The notes beneath the pieces were generated by a model. The model saw only the letters and a program-made list of their open reading frames with translations. It did no database searches and had not been told where the DNA came from. This document shows positions 28,096 through 34,508 of a stretch of 64,000 nt of DNA, piece by piece. The translations under genes and the position numbers were made by a program. Each line of letters starts with the position of its first letter. Position 1 is the stretch's first letter. The DNA is from Lacinutrix jangbogonensis (GTDB lineage: Bacteria > Bacteroidota > Bacteroidia > Flavobacteriales > Flavobacteriaceae): NCBI RefSeq assembly GCF_000797445.1, contig NZ_JSWF01000046.1, forward strand, positions 1-64,000, given 5' to 3'.

Positions 28096-28308
28096 ATGAA
28101 TAAAACCAGATTAACATTCCTTATAATTCAAGTTGCTTGTTTAATTGGATGGTGAGTAACATTTATTATAAATAAGTATGATATTTTTGGAGAACTTTCA
28201 AATAATGAAGCACTCTTCAATGATACTTTAAACCTAATATTTATAATAACCTCATTTATTACAACATTGATTAATTTTATTAAAAACAAAGAAGATGACA
28301 AAACATAA
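28096..28308 (+). pseudogene. Small two-helix membrane ORF broken by one TGA
   Basis: A 70-codon frame that is coherent except for TGA at codon 20 (28153-28155). It starts MNKTRLTFLIIQVACLIGW, then after the stop reads VTFIINKYDIFGEL and a second helix NLIFIITSFITTLINFI, ending KNKEDDKT. Its end overlaps the start of tag by 14 bases, as expected of a real coupled gene. Either a recent nonsense mutation, a sequencing error, or two short peptides. Confidence 0.5.
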
Positions 28309-28858
28309 ATGCGGCTGGTGTGTTGGTGATGATTTATACGAAGCATACCACGATAAAGAATGGGGAGTTCCAGTTTATGATGATGAAACAATTTTTGAAT
28401 TTTTAATTTTAGAAACTTTTCAAGCAGGTTTAAGCTGGATTACGATATTGCGAAAACGAGCAAACTTTCACGATGCTTTAGATCAGTTTGATTATAAAAA
28501 AATAGCACAATACAATCAAGAAAAAGTAGATGCACTTTTAGATAATGCAGGCATTATTCGAAATAAATTAAAAATAAAAGCGACTATTACTAATGCACAA
28601 TCGTTTATAAAAATTCAAGACGAATTTGGATCTTTTTCAAAATACATTTGGGCTTTTGTAGATGGTAAACCAATAAAAAACAAACTTAAAAACCACAAAG
28701 ATGCACTAGCAAATACAACAATTAGTAACGCTTTAAGTACAGACTTAAAAAAACGAGGCTTTAAATTTGTTGGTCCTACGGTAATGTATGCGCACATGCA
28801 AGCAACAGGAATGGTTAATGACCATGAAGTTGGATGTTTTAGATATTGTGAGGTCTAG
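28295..28858 (+). CDS. tag: DNA-3-methyladenine glycosylase I
   Basis: Removes 3-methyladenine from alkylated DNA. The 187-residue protein has all Tag signatures: the zinc ligands CGWC at residues 6-9 and the C-terminal HEVGCFRYC (His and Cys complete the zinc site), plus YHDKEWGVPVYDD, FEFLILETFQAGLSWITILRKR and GFKFVGPTVMYAHMQATGMVNDH. Full length. The start overlaps a degenerate small ORF upstream. Confidence 0.95.
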   Translation: MTKHKCGWCVGDDLYEAYHDKEWGVPVYDDETIFEFLILETFQAGLSWITILRKRANFHDALDQFDYKKIAQYNQEKVDALLDNAGIIRNKLKIKATITNAQSFIKIQDEFGSFSKYIWAFVDGKPIKNKLKNHKDALANTTISNALSTDLKKRGFKFVGPTVMYAHMQATGMVNDHEVGCFRYCEV

Positions 28859-28861
28859 TTT

Positions 28862-28998
28862 TAAAAAAACATATTTCCCTTTATAAGGTGTTAACTCTAG
28901 GACTTTTTCAAAAGCTACAATTCTAGAGGTACTCTTTCTATTTGCTTTAACAATAATCCATGGAGAAGCTTCAGTATTTGTTCTTTTGAAAATCGACT
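28862..28998 (-). pseudogene. Relic of a polyphosphate kinase 2 C-terminus
   Basis: The minus strand reads FKRTNTEASPWIIVKANRK followed by STSRIVAFEKVLELTPYKG. This matches the C-terminal pattern of PPK2 (F-x-x-T-x-T-x-x-x-PW-x-I-x-A-N-x-K, then an R-containing helix). A stop precedes it, and the rest of the roughly 250-300 residue enzyme is absent, so it is a truncated remnant. The assignment is by eye from motif memory. Confidence 0.55.
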
Positions 28999-29062
28999 TG
29001 TACTAACATATTGCATAACTAGTTAACTAGGCACCAAAATTTAACACTTAAAAAAATGCTTT

Positions 29063-29692
29063 TTATCCTTTTAGGTAAGATAAAAATTGCGCTCTTAATA
29101 TATCCTTTGCTCCTAAACTCTCCAAATGGTTTGTATAAACCTGGCAATCAATTAATTTGTAATCTGTATTTTGAATAAAAGTGATAAATGCTGCTTTGCT
29201 TGCATTACTTTCTTTGGCAAACATACTCTCTCCACAAAACACTCCATTGTTTAAATCTATACCATAAAATCCACCAACTAGTTCGTTTTTTTTATAGACC
29301 TCAACAGATTTAGCATGGCCTTGTTCGTGTAAATTACAATAAGCATCAATCATATTATTTGTAATCCAAGTACCTCCTTGTCCTTCTCTTTTGGCTTCTG
29401 CACATGCCGTTATTACAGATCTAAAATTTTTATTTATAGTAATTTCATAATCGCACTTTTTTAGAAATCGCTTCATGCTTTTAGAAACTTTTAAATCTTT
29501 TGGAAAGAGTACAAACCTAGGATCTGGTGACCACCACAAAATAACTTCGTCTTCATTAAACCATGGAAAAATGCCACTTTTGTAGGCTAGAATTAATCGC
29601 TCTAAAGACAAATCACCACCAATGGCCAGCAAACCTTCTTCGTCGGCCTCTTGTACGTTTGGAAATATTATGTTTTGGTCTAGTAAGTGCAT
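29063..29692 (-). CDS. aat: Leucyl/phenylalanyl-tRNA--protein transferase
   Basis: Transfers Leu or Phe from tRNA to the N-terminus of proteins with basic N-terminal residues, marking them for ClpAP (N-degron pathway). The 209-residue protein shows the family blocks: FPNVQEADEEGLLAIGGDLS, LAYKSGIFPWFNE, ILWWSPDPRFVLFP, GTWITNNMIDAYCNLHEQGHAKSVE and GGFYGIDLNNGVFCGESMFA. Complete length for the family. The gene stands alone, after the terminator of the DUF3127 gene. Confidence 0.95.
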   Translation of the reverse strand: MHLLDQNIIFPNVQEADEEGLLAIGGDLSLERLILAYKSGIFPWFNEDEVILWWSPDPRFVLFPKDLKVSKSMKRFLKKCDYEITINKNFRSVITACAEAKREGQGGTWITNNMIDAYCNLHEQGHAKSVEVYKKNELVGGFYGIDLNNGVFCGESMFAKESNASKAAFITFIQNTDYKLIDCQVYTNHLESLGAKDILRAQFLSYLKG

Positions 29693-29710
29693 GATTTTAT
29701 TTTACTAAAA

Positions 29711-29750
29711 TAAAAAACCTCGACAACATAAATGTTCTCGAGGTTGTTTT
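29711..29750 (-). terminator. Intrinsic terminator downstream of the DUF3127 gene
   Basis: On the minus strand a hairpin with outer arms AACCTCGA/TCGAGGTT is followed by TTTTTTA. Confidence 0.8.
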
Positions 29751-29788
29751 ATAAGATTTCCACTTAAGCAGAAATGAAAAAGATTCTT

Positions 29789-30163
29789 TTAAAACGGTAA
29801 ATCGTCGTGATCTTCTTCTTTTAAATCTGTTGCTGGCTCGAAAGCTGCTGCTGGTGGAACTTCTGGCATTCCAGCAGGAGCTGCTGCTTGTGCTCCTTCA
29901 ATTCTCCAACCTTGAATTGAGTTAAAATATTTAGTTTCTCCTTGAGGATTAACCCACTCTCTACCACGTAAATTGATGTTTACTTTAACATCTTGACCTG
30001 GTTTATAGTTGTTTAACAAATCACATTTGTCTTGAACAAACTCAACTAATATGTGCTGCGGATACTGCTCTTCCGTTGTTACAACTAATTCTCTTTTTCT
30101 GAATCCGTTACTTCCAAACGTTTGTGTTTCTCCTACTAATTTTACTTTTCCTTGTACTTCCAT
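29789..30163 (-). CDS. DUF3127 protein, OB-fold with an SSB-like acidic tail
   Basis: A 124-residue protein. Residues 1-90 are the DUF3127 domain (VQGKVKLVGETQTFGSNGFRKRELVV ... FVQDKCDLL), which resembles an OB-fold single-stranded nucleic-acid binder. A Pro/Ala-rich linker follows, ending in the acidic tip EEDHDDLPF. That tip closely resembles the DDDIPF tail by which bacterial SSB recruits repair and replication partners. I infer a nucleic-acid or SSB-interactome role; no function is established for the family. Monocistronic with its own terminator. Confidence 0.8.
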   Translation of the reverse strand: MEVQGKVKLVGETQTFGSNGFRKRELVVTTEEQYPQHILVEFVQDKCDLLNNYKPGQDVKVNINLRGREWVNPQGETKYFNSIQGWRIEGAQAAAPAGMPEVPPAAAFEPATDLKEEDHDDLPF

Positions 30164-30208
30164 TGTCTATATAATTATTAAATATTCGTCTATTTTATTA
30201 TTGCTATT

Positions 30209-31063
30209 TTACGATAACAATACTTTCCATGCACTATTAACATCACCATGACTAAGCAAATTTTGTGCCTTTTTATGTTTATCATCTTCAGTTAGTGCAC
30301 TATTGTCATGTTTTGCTATAAAAACGTTTACAGCTTCTTTTGTTGGTAAGGCTTCTACATTACCTAGTAAACCTAAATCGTTTCCTGTTAAAATAGTACT
30401 ATTTCTAATGTTTTCTGGTAAAGCGCCAACACCAATTCCTAAAGTTGATAATGGTTTTGGAATTTCAAAAAAACCAGCTTTCGCTCTACTGTAATAACTT
30501 CCGCCTGCACGAGAAACTAAATCTAGTTTTTCTTGGTCTATGCTTCCACTTTCATTTAAAACAGCATCATTAATATGGAGTTTTACAACTTCGCAAATAA
30601 TTAAATTACCTGCGCCACCTTCTGTTCCTAACTTTACAATCTCATTAATTTTACACTCAAATTGCACTGGTGACTCTAAAACACGAAACGGTTTTACAAT
30701 ATCACTTTTAAGCATTGTTAAACCCGCTTTTTCAAACTCGTTAACACCTTCTGCATATTCCGTACTACTTAGCGACATTTGTTGTACAATATTATAATTT
30801 ACAACATTTATAACGACTTCTTTAGTACTTTCAGCATTTTCTAAAGTGTGTTTTGTTGTATTGTCTCTTACGCGTCGCGCAGGAGAAAAAATCAAAATTG
30901 GAGGATTTGCACTAAAGACATTAAAAAAGCTAAATGGCGACAAATTTGGGTTCCCATTCTTGTCCATAGTACTTGCAAATGCTATTGGTCTTGGTGCTAC
31001 TGCACTTAACAAATAACCATGTAATTTTGCTGTCGGTAAGTCTTTAGGCTCGAAAGATGTCAT
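30209..31063 (-). CDS. Flavin reductase-like FMN-binding protein
   Basis: A 284-residue protein of the flavin reductase/FMN-binding split-barrel family. Motifs are HGYLLSAVAPRPIAFASTMDKNGNPNLSPFSFFNVFSANPPILIFSP (the FMN-binding half) and VVINVVNYNIVQQM. The family includes NAD(P)H:flavin oxidoreductases; the redox partner cannot be read from sequence. I place the start at the ATG giving MTSFEPKDLP; seven codons upstream there is only a TTG, and a promoter element (TACATTTG) overlaps that region. Confidence 0.85.
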   Translation of the reverse strand: MTSFEPKDLPTAKLHGYLLSAVAPRPIAFASTMDKNGNPNLSPFSFFNVFSANPPILIFSPARRVRDNTTKHTLENAESTKEVVINVVNYNIVQQMSLSSTEYAEGVNEFEKAGLTMLKSDIVKPFRVLESPVQFECKINEIVKLGTEGGAGNLIICEVVKLHINDAVLNESGSIDQEKLDLVSRAGGSYYSRAKAGFFEIPKPLSTLGIGVGALPENIRNSTILTGNDLGLLGNVEALPTKEAVNVFIAKHDNSALTEDDKHKKAQNLLSHGDVNSAWKVLLS

Positions 31064-31081
31064 TAACTCATTAATTTTGAA

Positions 31082-31089
31082 CAAATGTA
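31082..31089 (-). promoter_or_regulatory. -7 promoter element of the flavin reductase gene
   Basis: On the minus strand TACATTTG matches TAnnTTTG exactly, about 20 nt upstream of the chosen ATG. It argues against the TTG start that would overlap it. Confidence 0.45.
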
Positions 31090-31228
31090 CTTAATTAACA
31101 AACGAACTAAAAGAAGATTTTTATACGTTTACACAATATTATTAACAATAGAGCATTATCTACTTTTTAAGTATATTACACTACTAATAAGTTTAGAGCT
31201 TATTAAATACTAACACTAAAATTTCAAC

Positions 31229-32407
31229 ATGTTTTTCACTAAAAACAGACAACTTGTTCGCTGGATAATAATAACCGCATCATTTGCAATTATTTTATTA
31301 ATTCTATGGAATACCTATACGTTCTTCCAGAAGTTTAAAGATGAAGAACGTGCAAAAATGGAAATTTGGACTGATGCTCAAAAAATATTCTCAAACGATG
31401 AAAATAACCCAAATTTTAATTTTCTGCGTAAAATTTTAGAAAGTAATAATACAACTCCTATTTTAGTTGTTAATTCAGATGGTTCAATAAGTAACTTTGA
31501 TAATATTGATTACAATGGAAAAGATGAATCTAATTATGTTGAACGAAATAAAGAAAAACTAATTAGGAAGTTTGAATCTGAAAACGTTCCCATTGAAATA
31601 TCATATATCGATCCTGAAACGCAAAAAAAAGTGCTTGCTAGTAAATTGTATTATGGAAATGCACCTTTACTCAACAAACTTAAATACTATCCTTTAGCGC
31701 TATTATTAATTATTTTCTTATTCGCTTCTGTAGTTTATTTCTTTTACCGAAGTTCAAAAATTGCAACTCAGAATAAGTTATGGTCTGGAATGGCAAAGGA
31801 GACTGCGCATCAAATAGGCACACCGTTATCGTCTTTAATTGGTTGGGCTGAAATATTAAAAACCGAAAACGTAAATCCAGAATACATACTAGAAATTGAA
31901 AAAGATATCGACAGATTACAAACTATAACAGAACGTTTTAGTAAAATTGGATCGCTACCTATACTTAAAACAACAGATATTGTAAAAGAAACTCAAGACA
32001 CTTATAATTATTTAAAAACGAGATCTTCGAGGCTTATTAACTTTACTTTAAAGCTTCCGGAAGATCCTATTTACGTAAATTTGAATCCACAATTATATAG
32101 TTGGACAATCGAAAACCTAGTAAAAAATGCTATCGATGCTATGAAAGGTAAAGGTGATCTTAGTATAGTAATGACACAATTAGAAAACAACGTGAAAATT
32201 AATATTATCGATACCGGAAAAGGTTTAACTAAAAATCAGTTTAAAAATGTTTTCGAGCCTGGTTATACTACAAAAAAACGTGGCTGGGGATTAGGCCTAT
32301 CTCTTGCAAAACGAATTATCGAAGACTTTCATGACGGAAAAATTAAAGTTGCTCAATCTCAAATTGGCAAAGGAACTATTATGCAAATCGCATTAAAAAC
32401 TGTTTAA
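31229..32407 (+). CDS. Sensor histidine kinase (HisKA/HATPase_c)
   Basis: A 392-residue membrane kinase: helix 1 at about 11-30, an extracytoplasmic domain (35-150), helix 2 at about 153-173, then a H-box with His194 in MAKETAHQIGTPLSSL, N-box NLVKNAIDAM, G1 DTGKGL and the TTKKRGWGLGLSLAKRI lid/G2 region. No response regulator is adjacent, so it is an orphan whose partner lies elsewhere. It is followed after 2 bp by a zinc-ribbon membrane protein, probably co-transcribed. Confidence 0.9.
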   Translation: MFFTKNRQLVRWIIITASFAIILLILWNTYTFFQKFKDEERAKMEIWTDAQKIFSNDENNPNFNFLRKILESNNTTPILVVNSDGSISNFDNIDYNGKDESNYVERNKEKLIRKFESENVPIEISYIDPETQKKVLASKLYYGNAPLLNKLKYYPLALLLIIFLFASVVYFFYRSSKIATQNKLWSGMAKETAHQIGTPLSSLIGWAEILKTENVNPEYILEIEKDIDRLQTITERFSKIGSLPILKTTDIVKETQDTYNYLKTRSSRLINFTLKLPEDPIYVNLNPQLYSWTIENLVKNAIDAMKGKGDLSIVMTQLENNVKINIIDTGKGLTKNQFKNVFEPGYTTKKRGWGLGLSLAKRIIEDFHDGKIKVAQSQIGKGTIMQIALKTV

Positions 32408-32409
32408 TT

Positions 32410-32769
32410 ATGAGCGATAAACTAATAACTGTAAAAGAGGTTTCTCTAAACAATAATTGTCCAGAATGTTTTAGCAAAGAAGGTTTAGAACTTACTTTTA
32501 AACAACAGTTTATTGAAACCAAATTTTCTAAATCTATAACTCAAGATATTACTACACAAATGCATTGTAATATTTGTGATACTATTATATATCCTGTAAA
32601 CTGGACAGAAGATATAGAGCGTGTTTACAATTACCAAATGAAAGCTTTTACACCTAAAAAAGTATCAAAAAAATTTAAACCTCTATTTTGGATTGTTATA
32701 GGAGTTATTACTGCTTTAGCAATAACAGCAGTAATCTTGGTGTTTATAAATTTACCTGAATCGCTTTAG
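32410..32769 (+). CDS. Hypothetical zinc-ribbon protein with C-terminal membrane helix
   Basis: A 119-residue protein with CPEC (about residues 14-17) and CNIC (about 53-56) knuckles, likely forming one zinc ribbon, and a single C-terminal helix (about 94-114). Not a family I can name. It starts 2 bp after the histidine kinase stop, so it may be an accessory of that kinase. Its 3' end overlaps the convergent HIT gene by 26 bases. Confidence 0.65.
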   Translation: MSDKLITVKEVSLNNNCPECFSKEGLELTFKQQFIETKFSKSITQDITTQMHCNICDTIIYPVNWTEDIERVYNYQMKAFTPKKVSKKFKPLFWIVIGVITALAITAVILVFINLPESL

Positions 32770-33133
32770 CCAATCCTTCAAACTCTTCTTTTTCTAAAGT
32801 AACCTTATTAACAAATCGCGCATCTTCCATTGTATTTAGTGGAATTAAATGCACATGAACATGAGGTACCTCAAGGCCAATTACAGAAATACCAACACGT
32901 TTGCAAGACACCGTTTTTTCTAAAGCAATAGCAACCAATCTAGAAAACTCCATTAAACGAGAATACGTTTCTTTATCTAAATCGAAAATTTTATTGGTTT
33001 CCTTTTTAGGGATACATAATGTATGGCCTTTAGCATTTGGATTTACATCTAAAAAAGCTAGAAACTCTTCAGTTTCTGCAACTTTATAACAAGGTATTTC
33101 TCCGTTTACTATTTTTGTGAATATAGATGCCAT
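32744..33133 (-). CDS. HIT family hydrolase
   Basis: A 129-residue histidine-triad protein of the HINT/PKCI type: IFTKIVNGEIPCYKVAE at the N-terminus and the catalytic triad motif HVHVHLIPL near residues 92-100. HIT proteins hydrolyse nucleotide phosphoramidates and acyl adenylates. The physiological substrate is unknown. It is downstream of greA on the same strand, beyond the greA terminator. Confidence 0.92.
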   Translation of the reverse strand: MASIFTKIVNGEIPCYKVAETEEFLAFLDVNPNAKGHTLCIPKKETNKIFDLDKETYSRLMEFSRLVAIALEKTVSCKRVGISVIGLEVPHVHVHLIPLNTMEDARFVNKVTLEKEEFEGLAKAIQVNL

Positions 33134-33164
33134 TTTGTAGTGGTTTCTGTTTAAAAACTAAAGA

Positions 33165-33214
33165 TAAAAAAAGATTCCTGCTAAACTGAAAATTTTCTCA
33201 GAATAAACAGGAAT
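33165..33214 (-). terminator. Intrinsic terminator of greA
   Basis: On the minus strand arms ATTCCTG/CAGGAAT enclose a loop containing a smaller hairpin (CTGAGAAAATTTTCAG), followed by CTTTTTTT. Confidence 0.75.
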
Positions 33215-33252
33215 ATTATATATTTGGATTTCTACATTCGTAGAAAATACAA

Positions 33253-33726
33253 TTATCTACTTATTTCAATAATATCAAATTTCATAATGCCACTTGGCAC
33301 TGTTATTTCGGCAACATCACCAACTGTTTTTCCCAACAAACCTTTACCTATAGGAGAGTTTACCGAAATTTTACCAGCAGCTAAATCGGCTTCACCATCT
33401 GCAACCAAAGTATAATTCATCTCCATACCATTGGTTTGGTTTTTAATTTTTACAATAGAAAGCACCAAAATTTTTGAGGCGTCCATTTGCGACTCATCAA
33501 TAACACGTGCACCAGCCATTTGATCTTCTAATTTGGCTATTCGCATTTCTAGCATACCTTGCGCTTCTTTGGCAGCATCATATTCTGCATTCTCACTTAA
33601 ATCTCCTTTATCACGGGCTTCGGCAATAGCTCTGGAAGCCTTTACACGCTCAATGTCTTTTAATTGTTTTAACTCTGCTCTTAATTTCTTAAGACCTTCA
33701 GCTGTATAATAGGATGCTTTACTCAT
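33253..33726 (-). CDS. greA: Transcription elongation factor GreA
   Basis: Rescues backtracked RNA polymerase by stimulating transcript cleavage through the secondary channel. The 157-residue protein has the N-terminal coiled coil (YYTAEGLKKLRAELKQL ... ARDKGDLSENAEYDAAKEAQG) with the acidic tip Asp/Glu residues in GDLSENAEYDAA, and the C-terminal FKBP-like domain (SPIGKGLLGKTVGDVAEI). I chose MSKASYYTAEG; an in-frame ATG 90 bases upstream lies beyond the predicted transcript start and would add an unrelated Cys-rich segment. Confidence 0.95.
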   Translation of the reverse strand: MSKASYYTAEGLKKLRAELKQLKDIERVKASRAIAEARDKGDLSENAEYDAAKEAQGMLEMRIAKLEDQMAGARVIDESQMDASKILVLSIVKIKNQTNGMEMNYTLVADGEADLAAGKISVNSPIGKGLLGKTVGDVAEITVPSGIMKFDIIEISR

Positions 33727-33773
33727 AATTTCTTCGTTTATTAAACAAAAAGATGCTGAACAAATGTTCAACA

Positions 33774-33813
33774 TAAAAAAATCTCGCATACACGAGATTG
33801 TAATACAAAGATA
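33774..33813 (-). promoter_or_regulatory. greA -7 element followed by a 5'-end hairpin
   Basis: On the minus strand TATCTTTG (33813-33806) is an exact -7 element. About 6 nt later, at the expected transcript start, begins a hairpin AATCTCG-TGTATG-CGAGATT (33799-33780) running into a T-run. The RNA would therefore begin with a terminator-like stem-loop. Confidence 0.5.
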
Positions 33814-33834
33814 CAAAATATTTAATTCGTAATT

Positions 33835-33842
33835 TACTTTTG
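33835..33842 (+). promoter_or_regulatory. -7 promoter element of the Rieske-like lipoprotein gene
   Basis: TACTTTTG matches TAnnTTTG, 33 nt before the start codon. Confidence 0.4.
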
Positions 33843-33875
33843 TTGTAAATTGCAGTACTTTAAAAAAGATAAAAA

Positions 33876-34328
33876 ATGAAATTAAAAATAATACTATCCT
33901 TTTTGCTTATTGGGCTTATGCTTAATTCTTGCAATAAGAATGATGACAATAACCAGAATAACAACCCAAATATTCCAAACGCAGTTTTCGACACAGGGAA
34001 CTTAATAAATACAAGTTTACCACAATTCAACCAGATGCAATTCCCCGGAAACCATATTACACTAAATAATAATTATGGTGTAAATGGTGTCGTTGTATAT
34101 TTCTCTGGTGCAGCTTACACCGCATTTGAATTAAGCGATCCTAACCATGCCCTTGCTTCTTGTTCGAGTTTGACAATTAGCGCACCTATTGCTACGTGTT
34201 CTTGCGACGACGGTAATTCTTACGAAATTTTAAGTGGACAACGCGAAGAAGGTACAACAGGACAATTTTCGCTTATACCTTACCGTGTGGAAGTAAGCGG
34301 CAGCATTATTCGTGTTTTTAATAATTAG
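33876..34328 (+). CDS. Lipoprotein with a degenerate Rieske-like domain
   Basis: A 150-residue lipoprotein (lipobox LMLNSC, Cys19) with an Asn/Asp-rich linker. Residues about 75-148 follow the layout of a Rieske fold: AYTAFELSDPNHALASC, then CSCDDGNSYEILSGQREEGTTGQFSLIPYRVEV. Where true Rieske proteins have C-x-H and C-x-x-H iron ligands, this one has no matching His, so it probably cannot hold a 2Fe-2S cluster. I infer a structural or binding relic of the fold; function unknown. Confidence 0.6.
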   Translation: MKLKIILSFLLIGLMLNSCNKNDDNNQNNNPNIPNAVFDTGNLINTSLPQFNQMQFPGNHITLNNNYGVNGVVVYFSGAAYTAFELSDPNHALASCSSLTISAPIATCSCDDGNSYEILSGQREEGTTGQFSLIPYRVEVSGSIIRVFNN

Positions 34329-34329
34329 G

Positions 34330-34431
34330 GCAAATTTTTAACGCTTTTAATGGCGTTAAAAACCAGGCTATCCGTTATATCTTTTTATTCCTAAGGTCAT
34401 AAAAAGGATGTCACTTCTATCCTTTTCGCAA
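34330..34431. repeat. Structured intergenic repeat of a flavobacterial type
   Basis: A hairpin TTTTTAACGC/GCGTTAAAAA (34334-34361) is followed by GGCTATCCGTTATATC and, 20 bases on, AAAAAGGATG-TCACTTC-TATCCTTTT, which folds back on itself. I recall similar GGCTATCC...GGATGnCnCTTCnATCC blocks downstream of genes in many Flavobacteriaceae. Role unknown. Confidence 0.5.
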
Positions 34432-34461
34432 AAAAAAGCGACATCACGTCGCTTTTTTTAT
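34431..34461. terminator. Bidirectional intrinsic terminator
   Basis: Arms AAAGCGAC/GTCGCTTT with a 5-base loop, flanked by A-run and T-run, between the convergent lipoprotein and TonB receptor genes. Confidence 0.85.
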
Positions 34462-34508
34462 ACTGAGTTATGATACTATTTCTTGTTCAAAATAACATCT
34501 ATTGTTAT

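Noticed and set aside
33727-33816. Longer greA product starting 30 codons upstream
   Set aside because: The extension is Cys/Phe-rich, unlike GreA, and lies over the predicted promoter and leader hairpin.
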